In this document: piece by piece, positions 10,850 through 22,500 of the stretch | How positions within the stretch are numbered: position 1 is the stretch's first letter | Layout: each line of letters begins with the position of its first letter | DNA from: Siphonodentalium dalli | Lineage: Eukaryota; Mollusca; Scaphopoda; Gadilida; Siphonodentaliidae | Direction of reading: 5' to 3' | Length of the DNA: 64,000 nucleotides | Assembly: GCA_032622095.1 (NCBI GenBank) | Contig: CP136062.1 | Coordinates: 165,640,090-165,704,089 of the forward strand | The notes under the pieces: model-generated | Databases searched by the model: none | Told to the model about the DNA's origin: nothing | The model's input: the letters and a program-made list of their open reading frames with translations, nothing else | Translations under genes and position numbers: made by a program

Positions 10850-11130
10850 ATCGCCAACAACACGGACGCCACATCTAATCAAAGCTCTAACCAGCACCAG
10901 GGTAACAGAAGCTCTGGCAAAAGTGATGCAGACCTTAGTCCGTTCAGTAGCTTCATCAATCGCTAAGAATTAAATCGCCAAAGTATGTAAGGACGACATA
11001 GTAACAATGGATATCCTCAACAAAGAACTATCTAAACGCGATGCCAAAATAAACGAACTTGAATTAAAACTTAAAACTGAAGTTGAAACGCGAGAGCAAC
11101 TTGTAGGACCATCAGTGAAACAAGGAGCTT
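10850..11130 (+). pseudogene. LINE ORF1-like coiled-coil fragment
   Basis: The frame reads TEALAKVMQTLVRSVASSIA, an in-frame TAA, then KVCKDDIVTMDILNKELSKR and DAKINELELKLKTEVETREQ. The heptad-rich segment with 'nkeL.kRdaKI.eLE.kl' resembles the coiled coil of LINE ORF1 proteins. The stop, the short length and lack of an RNA-binding domain mark it as a relic. Host coiled-coil genes are a less likely source. Confidence 0.45.
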
Positions 11131-11153
11131 GATTCAGTGCTCCACCCCCCCCA

Positions 11154-11572
11154 AAATCCAGTCGTAAGTCAGGATTGTTTTAAACTGTGCCATTGCATTC
11201 TCTTATATATGCGAGTCGGCCATAGGTCGCCTCGCATATATAAGAGAATGAATGCATTGGCCTAACAATTTTTTACAATTTTAATAATTTTTTCTTGTAT
11301 TCTTTAACAATTTTATAATTTCACCCATACAGAGCCCCAGACAAACATGAGCAGACGACACTCTTCTATATGCTTCTATATATGTGTGGGGCTCCCTGCA
11401 GGGTAATGGATGTTTTTTATTTTATGTCCTAAAAATTGTAAGAAACATTTATTTAAAAAAAAATGATAAAAAAATTGTTAGGCCAATGCATTCTCTTATA
11501 TATGCGAGGCGACCTATGGTCGACTCGCATATATAAGAGAATGCATTGGCACAGGGTAAAAAAAATCCCGAC
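11154..11572. mobile_element. Hairpin-arm MITE, longer version (copy 2)
   Basis: The left end AAATCCAGTCGTAAGTCAGG leads into the hairpin arm (11191-11265). The interior contains CAGAGCCCCAGACAAACATG and TGTGTGGGGCTCCCTGCAGGG, then the second hairpin arm (11483-11549) and a shortened outer end. Same family as 5864-6094 and 47041-47434. Noncoding. Confidence 0.7.
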
Positions 11573-11574
11573 AA

Positions 11575-12240
11575 AACCAATTCTACCCGTGCACCTCCTC
11601 GCCAACTAATATTCCGGTTTCCTTCTTACCGCTGGAGAAAATCAGGCTATGACATGAGACGTGCAGTGTCGTGCACTGAACGATTTCATTCTTCTGAATA
11701 TCCTGGCAGGCTGTTAATAAACGAGGACCTCACCGTTACCCGTGCCTGAATATTTAAACGCGCATGCATGCTAAAAAAGGACTCGAAAATAGCGGAGTGT
11801 TGGACCTTCGATTGTAGCATTTTGTCAGAAGGTCATTAGGATGTTCTGTCGAAAAACTCACCACTGCCAGGCAGCTTTAAAGTGTCACTTGTTCAAAATG
11901 GCATTCGATCACACACAGTGTCAATAATTCAACCGCAGATGCCAATTCGTCACCACAGCTGTGTGTATTATGTTTGCATGTTATTTGTATGATATATATT
12001 ATTTTGTGTAAAGCCCGAGATCCGTGGCTATAAACTGTATTATTATTATTATATATATACATAATGAACCTTAGATTACTTAAATTAGTAAGTTTCCAAA
12101 TTCTAAATTCTAAATTGGAGACTTACTAAATCATTGAGGACAATAATTTATCTCTTCTAAATCAGCTGTGATATATAAGTATTTTGCTAAACGATTCAAT
12201 GAAAATCTAGATTCATTTTTCATTAGTTTCCATTTCTGTA
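11575..12240. other. Intergenic, nothing recognised
   Basis: Short frames only. One TAT-rich simple stretch near 12040. Confidence 0.4.
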
Positions 12241-13108
12241 TGGTTGGCCACACTGTGTAGGAACTGTTAAGTCGGAAGTCGTTCTTTCGCCGATTTGTGA
12301 TGGTTCTTGACTGATTTGTGACGGTTCCTTGTGATCCAAATTATACATTTTCGCGAGTTTTTGACAGTTAAATCGCAATTTTTGAGCCATCTAGGTGATA
12401 ATTCGATTAGTGTTTCCATTCCCCTCATAATCTATGGTCCCAAATAACGTAAACATAATGAAAATCCTATTGTGCTAGTAATAACAACGACGAAACTGCG
12501 AATTGTGATATCTCGATCGGTTCTCACCCGATCGAGTCGGTTCTCTCCCAATTTAATCGGTTATGTCCGGGAAATACGATGACTATTATTTGGAAGGATA
12601 CGTGAAAATAATCAAGTGAACACAACGAAATATCAATTATGTTGAATTTACACCACAAGTTTATGATCAATTTCGGTGAGTTACACTGCCTTCTTATATA
12701 TCAGTATGTGTCAACAGTAGTAACAGAATCTTTCACTTTATTGTGACGCAAAGCATGCAATTTGACATAAATGGTCAATGTGAACTGCGAAGACTGACTT
12801 TTCCCCAAAAACCAATCATAATGGTCGACTGATTCATAATGGCCGCCACTTTTTTTCAATATGGTCGCCACTTTTTTTCAAAATGGTCGGCACTTTTTTT
12901 CAAAAAGTCGCATTTTTCAGTTTGTATTTAACTTATACGAACCACGTGACTTCCATTCCTTATTCGAAAATGGCCGCCGCCCATGCAGAGGGGTTCATAT
13001 AAGTGACCCATGCCATTTCTCAGTTCCTTTATATATTAAGGTCAAACAAAGCGTGCTGTAAGTTGCCCCCAGACGCCTTAATAGTCCCCACAAACCCCAC
13101 ACGGTCCA

Positions 13109-14210
13109 TACTCTAGCAGCGGGTGGAGCGAACAAGTCAGATTTTATTTGGCTTAATTAGTTCCTCTCTGCTAGAGCGTTAACACGAGTGAGTTGTGCGG
13201 TCGCGACTTCGGTTGTAGCTGCCCTCGTGTTAATGCCGGAGTGAGACGGTTTTGGATTAGGCTCAGGACGGATTATGGAGCTAATCCCTGACGCTGCGTT
13301 AGCTGCTATGCAGAGAAGTCGGTTAGTGGACGCTGTTAGTTGGTCTCTCCAAGCAAACAGGGGCTCTCTGGTTCTCTGCGTAGAATTCCGGACAGAAGAT
13401 GCTGGCATCCAGAAGTCTTCTGCCACGGACAGGAACGCCAAGACCCACCGTACAGTGAAGAAGGGGCCTCCCAAGAGGAAGACGCCATCCAAGAGAAGGA
13501 GGGACGCCGCCAGACGGGCAAAGTGGAAGAAGAAGAAGGGGGTGACTGTTGATCTGCCAGTCACCCCTCCCCGTGTGGTTCAGCCGACGTCCAGTGTCAC
13601 AGCCGGTAGGTCGGAGTTGTCTGAGAGACGCCCAGACGACCCGACCTGCATGGAGACAGGCGACATCGTACCAGCTAACAGGGACTCCGTGGATCTGCCG
13701 GAGGTCCCTGCTGTCGTCGTCGAGGCGAACGGAGACAGGGACGTGGACACCACCCCAGATGTTCCTGCCGCCAGCTTCGACGTGGAGTTGGACAGCTTGC
13801 CACCACGGACACCGGAGTTCCATCTCATCCCGGTATCCCCCAGCTCTACCACCAGCAACAACAACATCAGCACAGACACCACCCGCTCTGTGGAAGAGGT
13901 CATCGCCGAGTCAAACAGAGCCATGGCCAGGGCGAAAGAGGAGCAGAAACTACAACTCCAAAAAGTTCAACTTTTTATACAGCAGCACCAACAGAAATCT
14001 CAATCTCCTCCATCTCCACAATCGTCATCAGAAAAACCTCCAAAAAGAAAGAAGAAGAAGAAAAAATAATCTAAATTTGTTATTGTATTTGATTGTATCT
14101 TTTTTTTTTTTTTTTTTTTTTTTATTAAAGGCAAAAACATGAGGGATTAAGGAAAGGTGCCTCTCGGCCCTTTCGAGAATCCAGGGCTAGCCACCCAAAC
14201 CACTCACTCT
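13109..14210 (+). mobile_element. Retroposon copy C, full-length form, 10-bp target duplication
   Basis: Perfect direct repeats ACACGGTCCA lie at 13099-13108 and 14211-14220. The element begins TACTCTAGCAGCGGGTGGAG, has ~165 bp of leader, a 264-codon ORF, a T run (14100-14123) and the family tail (ATTAAAGGCAAAAACATGAG to CCAAACCACTCACTCT). It is GC-richer than its surroundings. It encodes no reverse transcriptase or endonuclease, so it must borrow them if mobile. Confidence 0.75.
13275..14069 (+). CDS. ORF1/gag-like basic protein of the retroposon family (264 aa)
   Basis: An unbroken ATG-to-stop frame of 264 codons fills most of retroposon C. Residues ~60-90 form a strongly basic stretch (KKGPPKRKTPSKRRRDAARR followed by AKWKKKKG), which could bind RNA or act as a nuclear signal. 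The middle is Pro/Asp/Thr-rich and probably disordered. Residues ~205-245 (EEVIAESNRAMARAKEEQKL onward) look helical, and the C-terminus is nearly pure lysine. The EEV-x-ES helix and lysine-rich end recur in copy B, so this is a family protein and not a chance frame. I do not recognise a known domain. Role inferred: nucleic-acid-binding, ORF1- or gag-like. Leader and tail are noncoding; frames on the opposite strand and in frame 1 are shadows. Confidence 0.55.
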   Translation: MELIPDAALAAMQRSRLVDAVSWSLQANRGSLVLCVEFRTEDAGIQKSSATDRNAKTHRTVKKGPPKRKTPSKRRRDAARRAKWKKKKGVTVDLPVTPPRVVQPTSSVTAGRSELSERRPDDPTCMETGDIVPANRDSVDLPEVPAVVVEANGDRDVDTTPDVPAASFDVELDSLPPRTPEFHLIPVSPSSTTSNNNISTDTTRSVEEVIAESNRAMARAKEEQKLQLQKVQLFIQQHQQKSQSPPSPQSSSEKPPKRKKKKKK

Positions 14211-14224
14211 ACACGGTCCAAAAT

Positions 14225-15050
14225 TGACGGCGGTCAACTGAATTTGGATCGGGGGGTGTTTATGGTGTCTTGTGGACACATGTTTTAATTTCATTTTGTC
14301 CACAGTTGTCATTTCACATTGAGGCAGTATGAAGTGAGTCCGAGTCGATTTAGCCAGTCCGTGTACCGGTATATAGTTTGTAATTAAGTTCGTTTTAACT
14401 CTATTTTGGGCTTACTTGTGCAATTTGGGTTATTTATATAAATGCTTCATATATAAATAGGCATCTAAGCATATACGAGCGTACTAACATTTCACTCGAT
14501 GATATTTTGGATGGTTCGAGCGAATTTAAAATTATATTTAATAAAATTAAATAAATACACATAAAACATGGTTTATTCCCAATATGTTGGTGCACAACTC
14601 CATAACAAAACATCACAAATTAATGTAAAAAGATTATGTGCTTATTGCTTGCTTGTTTTATTTGTCCAGTCGTTCCTTGTTTACGTATTATATAGTTTTT
14701 TTTATTAAATAACATTTGATATTTTAATTTGATTTATTTCATAATTAATTCCTATGGGATCAAAATGGTTGGAAACTAAAAATTGTAATCAGATGTAATC
14801 GAAAAGTAATCAGTTACATTTTACTAAAGTAATTGTAATCGTATTCAATTACATTTGACAAAAATGTAATCAATAATCGTAATCATGTAAATCAAAATAA
14901 ATTGTAATCGTAATCGATTACATTGGCATGTAATCGCCCCAACCCTGGCTAGAATTGAACACATATCCCACCTGGAACTTTCAACCACAGACCTTCATTT
15001 ATCAATTAAAGTCACTTGGTGGTTTGCGCTCCAAAATACGTGTAATAATA
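14225..15050. other. Interior of the TIR element, AT-rich; GTAATCG/TAATC repeats
   Basis: 14780-14935 is made of many short TGTAATCGTAATC-like words with no clean unit. No ORF is supported. Confidence 0.4.
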
Positions 15051-16446
15051 GTCGCTTTTTAAGTTTTCCAGATATAGATATAGCTCGATAAACACTTAAA
15101 CAACTTTTCTACAAGCACTAAAATAATGTCACAGAAAGACATATTGGAGTCATGAAAAATACAACCTGATGTTTGGGTTCCAAACAAAAACAGCTATTTG
15201 CACGACATTGAACAGAAAAGAGCGTTCCGTGTTAGTCTATTTTTGATATGGTAGAAATAAATAGCCTTTGTTTCACTTCTGTGCGAAAAATTGTAAACAG
15301 CTGGAAAGGTATGTATTTCTTAGAGCATATGAGGCCGGTATATATACATGTACTTATCAACATGTGTAATTGCAACTAATCGTATACATCCTTAGAAATT
15401 ACATAGACGAAATAATATCATGACAGTAGATGCCTAATTTCATTGGGTCAAATATGCGGGCGTGCACGATTATATATGATCCTATACCCAACATGACTTT
15501 CAATATGTTGTATCTGCCACTCGAAGTGAAGGTAATGCCACTTAATCTTCTGTTATAATATATAGCTATACTCTTATTTCTGAATACACTTGTTGGATTA
15601 TGTAGGTAACATCCGCTGCAACCATTATCGGGGTTAAAACGTCTGTTACACATAACTAAATGACCCCAAACTGCAGAAATCGTTCGAATGAATATCATGT
15701 AAAGAACCGTCACAGCCGTGATTACCTTGAAATAGAACCGTAACACTCATAAGTTGTGATTAGGAGGCTAATGCTCCAAATTATCGACACACATCGGGAT
15801 ATTTCTTCAGCTATTTTACAGAAGAAAAACACAGGTACAATTATTACTCAGTGCTCGTCTTCAGAATGCGTTTCACAGTCGGTATGCCACCGAAAACAAA
15901 GAAATTACGTTTACATGGCTTGATTTTCAGTGATTACATGTTGATAGTTACACGTTAACTCGCTATATCCGAGTTAATTATGATCTAAAGTTCAGGTTTC
16001 GGTAAAACGGAACTTATACAGTCACTGTTCGTTCAAGAAAGTTTAATGTATTTAAGATATATATAATTATGCGTGATTTTGTCCCGAAAATGATAATTTT
16101 TAATCATAAGGAACCGTAACAAATCAGTCAAGAACCATCACAATACCGGCGATAGAACGACTACCGATGTAACAGTTCCTGCAAAGTGGTTGCCAGTGAC
16201 AATATAATGTAAGAGCCCTGCGGCTTTACCAGCGCGTACCTATGAATAGGCATGTGCAGTTTTAAGCATTGCCTTATTTGGAAACATGAATATCAATGAG
16301 ATTTCGCAAAATAAATTGGAGTATCACTAGAATCAGTCTGCGCGACTTAGACTGTACCCGCGGTCATACGCCAGATTTGATTTAACTTCCGGCGTGATTT
16401 CTCGGAAAAATATATTTTGCAAAACCGGTCTCAGCATGCATCAAGA

Positions 16447-16482
16447 TATAAAACGCCGCTCTGTAAGAGACACAATCATTCA
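16447..16482 (+). promoter_or_regulatory. TATA box and initiator of the RGM-like gene
   Basis: TATAAAA at 16447-16453 is followed 31 bp later by TCATTC (16476-16481), an initiator-like start with the A at 16478. The first ATG of the gene is 54 bp further at 16532. TATA-to-start spacing is canonical for animal promoters. Inferred from sequence only. Confidence 0.6.
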
Positions 16483-16531
16483 CCTGTCTACCCAGATATC
16501 GTGATCAGAAGATAGAAGGACAAATTAAAAA

Positions 16532-16583
16532 ATGAATTTGTTCGGATTTGTCACCGTGACTGCGGCCGTCTCTCTAACTATCC
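16532..16583 (+). CDS. RGM-like exon 1: signal peptide
   Basis: Codes MNLFGFVTVTAAVSLTI plus one base (phase 1) before GTAAGT. Hydrophobic core directly after a short N-terminus, as in secretory signals; cleavage is likely in the following HYTAAQ of exon 2. It is linked to the gene by matching phase, promoter position and the lack of a signal peptide elsewhere, so the join across 13 kb is inferred. Confidence 0.7.
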
Positions 16584-19500
16584 GTAAGTACATGCATATG
16601 CATAAGGATATGAAATATTACATAGTATTTTGGCTGCTACGAGCATATGCTACACTATTTTTCAAACAAACTGATACCTCATGTGTGTCCAAACTCACAT
16701 TTGTTTGCTCTACCATTCTGACCAAAAGTCGTCAGTCCGAGGATTTTCCCCGATGTGTTTACTAATGTATTCTCCGAACATTTCTATTTTCATGCTTTTT
16801 CTCTGCTTGGACAAAAAATATTGTTACTAATGTTATGTTGACTAAAATAAAGCACATGCAGTCAGGGGGGGGGGGGGGGGGTCGTAAAAACAATTCAAGG
16901 CACGTATGATCATTTTAATTTTTTCCGGCCTCGGACCACCCACCCACCCAATTTCTTCCGTTTCCGGCCTTTTTATCTAGGCAATTTTGGACATCGACAC
17001 CCTTATCATAAAAGTGTCATTAATCAAGAAATGTGTCAACATAATCACATTTCTAGGGATAGGCAGAGTGCCAAAGTTTTTATTAACATTTATTTTCATA
17101 ATATATAGTCACATGATCTAGTCGCATAATCACATTTGAGTATTCTACAGACTATATGGTACAACACATTTCAGATTATTTGATATTTTGATATTTTCTA
17201 TGTGATATATTGCTTGAACCAAATTGTTTATCAAAACATGTGGAAATACAACTGTTCATCCCAGTTCATCCCAGTTTGAAGAATAATGCTAATACCAAAC
17301 ATAACCATGATATACCCGCATGACTCTTCTTGGGGCATCGCAGAAACCAGAACTGAGGAAACATGTTATAGCGTGTAATGGCAGGCTGGTAGCCACTGCC
17401 TGAAGTAATAGGCTTCGTAATAATTGGGAATAACATATGGATGGATAGCCCAATCTCTCTTCTTTTTTGCTCACGATATCATTGACGATAAAATCTTTGT
17501 TACTGTGATTAACATTACAAGCTGATCCACATTAACTTGGAAAACAATTTGAAATTGTTCAAGCTGGCCCGGCTGGCCTTCAATTTATATGTTAAGATTT
17601 TATGTTTTACGTTGTCAAAAGTCTATTTTATTCCATTATTTATTACATCTTTATTTCCATGTCACATATGGTCAAGTGTGCTTTCATTTTATTGCTTATT
17701 TTCAGCTGAGTTCTGCATAGTTATTCTTATTTTGTTGTATCAGTAGATGGAATCCTGATTAATTTTACAATAGCGCAGTTTCTTGTTCTATCAAGTTGAA
17801 TTTGGGTTATTGTTGGCCATTGTGCAACTGATCCAACTTCTGATAACCTCTATATATAGTACTAGAAGGTGACCCGACTTCGTCCGGGCTTTGACCTTGA
17901 ATTGTCTATTTTGAAGGCCAAGGTCAAGTGGGGTCACGATTTGACCCGTCCAAAACACAGTGCCCGAACAAAAGTACCCGACAAAAGTACCCGTCGAAAT
18001 CCATCCGGTTTTACCCGATTTGACCTTGAATTGACCATTTTGAAGGTCAAGGTCAGGTGGACCAACACCCCAAAAATGGTGGAAATCGGCCCAGCGGATA
18101 CCGGGAAATCGGCCCATCGGATACCGAGATACCCTATGCATCAAATTTCGTCCGTAAAAATCCGCCAGTTTAACCCGATTTGATTTCCACTGAAGTATAT
18201 AAACGCGCCTCATATACACACGCTCATTAATTATCAAGTTTCAACGTAAAGATAAATTACCATCGGTGCCCGAGATATCGCCAAGACGTCTGAAACAGTC
18301 AAATGCATCGGCCGGAGAAGAGTTAACGTGATCTAACTTTATGACCTCTAACGACGTCATAGAAGTTACGCATTGTTTTTACCCTGATAGAAGATCGTAC
18401 CACTTCTTCTTAATAATTGAGGCAGATAACTAAAACGGATACATACATATTATATATCGTTGGAAAGAGGAAACACGAAAGATTCTCATAGTGTCATTAT
18501 TATGACTGGCATGTTATTATTCGCGCTGTTTCGAATCGATTTGTAAGCACCGAACTGAAATATATTAGCGCAAAACGGCGTAAAAACAGATTTGACCTCG
18601 GCACGTGAAAAGATGACCTCGCACGGACAAATTAATAGGCCTATGTTGGTCCTGACCCGAAAATACCCCCACATACCAAGTTTCATCGTAATCGGCTGGG
18701 CCATTTTCGAGTCCATCGATTACAAACACACAAACAAACAAACAAACAAACAGATCTTCCAAAATATATAATAGACTAGAAGGTGACCCGACTTCGTCCG
18801 GGCTATTCAAAAACCAAATTTCAAGTCGATAGCTCCACCCGTTTCCTAGATCTGGTCTGCGCATGCGCGAAGCTGGTGTCGCACGTGCTCGGCGACCCGA
18901 TAAAATTCGTATCCGGGGCAAGATACATTCACATACCAATATTTCAAGTCGATAGCTACACCCGTTTCCGAGATATATAGCCCAATGTCATTTGCGGATA
19001 CCTCGGCCGGTGATGAGTTAACGCGACACAGTCAAATGCATCGGCAGGGTGAGAGTTAACGTAATCTAACTTTATGACCTCTGACGACGTCATAGAAATT
19101 ACGCATTGATTTTATCCCGATAAAAGCATCGGACCACTTGTACCTAATAATTGAGGCAGATAACTAAAACGGATACATACATATTATATATCGTTGGAAA
19201 GAGGACACGCCACAGATTCTAACCGTGCAAATTATATGACTGGCAATTTATTATTCGCGCTATATCGAATCGATTTGTGAGCACCGAACTGAAATATATT
19301 AGCGCAAAAACGGCGTAAAAACAGATTTGACCTCCGCACGTGAAAAGTTGACCTCGCACGGACAAATAAATATGCCTATGTTCGTCTCCGGCCGAAAACA
19401 CATCCAAATACCAAATTTCATCGAAATTGGCTTAGTCGTTTTTGAGTCCATCGATTTCAAACACACACACACACACACAAACAAACACACAGATCTTTCA

Positions 19501-22500
19501 AAATATATAATAGATAGCATTGCTATTAACTATATGTGACCTGTTTCTGTTCAAAACACATCAAAATAAGACTCATGATAATAGCAGAAATGGAAACAAA
19601 ATTTGGCACATGGAAAAAACTGCTTTTCGGACCAACATTTCATATACGGTCATTAAACTCATTGCAAAATGGTGATCAACGACCATTATTGGAACCAGTA
19701 GCACAATTATAGGTAATTTAACCACATGCTTTACATGGGGTACACAGTTTAATGTATAACCCAACAGTACCATAGTTTTGCGGTTTGCTTGGCCCATACA
19801 GCAATATATAATCTTCAAGTCGACTCAGTTTATAGCGAAATTCCAGTAAATGAGACCTGCACCTTGCCTATATGGACGGTTCAGAAATAAACTAAATAAC
19901 AAAGTGTGTGGCAGCCAATTGCTTTACAGTACATGTATGTGGGGCGGGTATTTCTCACAGTGACATAAAAACGATCATCGATTTATACAAGTAGTGATAG
20001 CATAGCTTACTTTGATTCGATGACATATTAAGGTATTTATCAATAACTGAATTCCATGCCTTCTGGTTACTGAAATCGATCCGATTCGTATATTGCACGC
20101 TGACACGTTATTGTATCTCTTATCGATGTGATGCAAACTAATTAGCAGTTACACTTCATTAAACAATGCACACGTTCTAGTACCAAGGACCATAGACGTA
20201 CACTCTTATAATTATTAAATATGTCGGTGGAATATCATCAACGTTGAATATGATTGAATATGTGAGTGTATCATAGTTATTAGATGAAATGTGTTCTATT
20301 GGAGACACAAAACTCGTAAAGGCTACCACAGAACAAACAATTGGCAGCAGCTTTAAACTTTGTTATACACTATGTTTGTGTAAAAACTGAACAACACATA
20401 ATTGTGTAGCACAAAGTTTTAAAGCAGCTGTCAATTTGTTATTATGGCAGTTTTTACGAGGTTTATGTCTCAAATAGAACATATCTCATCTATTAAATAT
20501 AATATACTCACATATTCACTCATATTCAATGTTGAGAAAATTCCACCGACACATTTATGTCATGTTGCATTTTTACACAATTTTGTTTAAGATCAAATGT
20601 AACACATATTGTGTAGTATTTATACACATTTATTCTAAGAGTGTAGCGACTATCACTTTAACGCTTCGCCTCAACTCGCATCGTTCCGTTTCCGGTGTGG
20701 CTTTTTTAAATCACCCACTGATGTGACGTCACACCGGAATACCCCTGCCTAAACTTTGATCAGTTTAAAACTTGGCGTTCGATGAGCCAAGAAAAACTCA
20801 TCGCAGGGGAGGTGAGTGGGTTCGCCATATGAGGTAGGTATAATTTATTCATAAAATCATTACTGATGATGATTTATTCTCGAATTCATATGAATATATA
20901 GAGAATTACAAAGAGTATTTACAGAAGATAATATAAATATTATGATAGGGAATATACATATTATATACATGTCTCCGGTGCAATGGGGAAATATTTCACC
21001 CGTCATGGGTTAATCGTTTTATCCTAGTGTACGAAGATGTCAGGTACGTTTTTCTTATCTAACCTAATGAAAACAGAAACACTTGTAAGCGGAATGTCGC
21101 TGATTGTGTGGAAAGTAAACAGGTAGTCTAATAACGAAGATTGTCGATGTTTGTAACGAAAATAAATATTACTATCAGTATCACTGACCTGGGCCCTGTT
21201 TCATGAAAGCAACTTATGACATAGTTGGGACTTAAGATGGTCATAAGTTCAAACTTCAGTCATAAGTGCGTTTCACGAACAAGGTCTTAACTTAAGATGG
21301 TCTTAACTTTGGTCTTAACTTTAAGACTGCTGTGAGGTGTCATAAGATAATCTTAAAGTTAAGATTCACGTGATAAGTGGCATATCGATCACAAGTATGG
21401 CGGCCTATGTTTTTTTGCAATTACGGAGATTATGTACATTGTCTGGATGGACAATTCGTCGCCTGGTATACAGGGTCGTGGCTACATAGTGAGAGGGGGT
21501 GTTCGCCTCGAAATGTCCAACTACACCCCCTTAAACAACACAAAATTATCTTTGGGTTTAAATATTACAACTGGTACCTCAAACTTTCCAAAACGAAAGT
21601 TTGGAGAGTGCAAACCCCCCTCACCGTATAACCATAGGGTTAGTTTGGTAAAAACAATTCAGAGCACATGCTTATCATCAGGGACGTGGCGAATGGGGTT
21701 TGTGTGCTGTCTACCCCCCCCCCCCCCCACAAACACACACTTTGGTCAAAAATATTTTTTTTAGAATTTAGAATTTATTTATTTATTATAGTGACATTAT
21801 GCATATAAATATAACATCCGGCCAATAGGGCCTATAAGTCACTTTGAATACGATTAATAATTAATTATTTGTGCACATGTGTGTTTAGCAATTTAGCGAT
21901 TGACAATGTCGTGCTTGACAACAACATTAATCGTACACTATATATAGGTTTCAATTGTTTGAATTTCTAACTAGTAAAGGAATGTGTTGTTTTAGACAAA
22001 CAGCAGCAACCGAAAATCACCAACTTTAGGGGCGTCAGGTTAGAAATTTCGAACTGTTGGAATATTTGAGCTACCAATTGGAAAGTTTAAATCCAACGGG
22101 TGGGGTGGACATGGCATTTCACGAACATAGAAGTTTGGCCCGGTTCAACCAAGGGGCAGGTGCAGTTGGAAATTTCACGATGTACCCCCCCCCACAGAGA
22201 CCAACTAGCCACCCCCAGCCTCGTCGAATGTAGGATATAGTCAATTATCAGCTGTATATGTGACATATAGATAATATATATTATAAAATTGTATTACCCA
22301 CGAATTAAACTTTTGAGAAGAATTATGGCCTAGCTCAAAGCTCACAATCTCCTCTATGTTATTCCATATGGGTGCGGGGAGATGGGGTAAAATGAGATCA
22401 ATGAATGTATTGATTATTTCCTTTATCCAAATTTCCGTCGGCTGTTTACAAAGCAGATATGTCATATCGGAAAGGTAACACAAACGCTCTTTATCAAAAT

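Larger units (their letters stand above)
12243..16193. mobile_element. Putative ~3.95-kb element with ~130-bp terminal inverted repeats
   Basis: The left end (12257-12375: AGGAACTGTTAAGTCGGAAG, TGATGGTTCTTGACTGATTT, CGGTTCCTTGTGATC) is matched in inverse complement by 16080-16175 (GGAACCGTAACAAATCAGTC, AAGAACCATCACAATACCGG, AACAGTTCCTGC) at roughly 80% identity. No transposase was recognised inside, and a retroposon (copy C) is nested in it. The right end is about 250 bp from the TATA box of the RGM-like gene. Target duplications are not clear, so the boundaries are approximate. Confidence 0.5.

Noticed and set aside
13323-14142. Frames of 114-197 codons overlapping the retroposon ORF
   Set aside because: Shadows of the 13275-14069 frame; the homologous features (EEV-x-ES, lysine end) are only in that frame.
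15399-15746. 115-codon minus frame with a hydrophobic start
   Set aside because: Begins at GTG, not ATG; the first ATG is internal; lies in the TIR element and shows no known domain.
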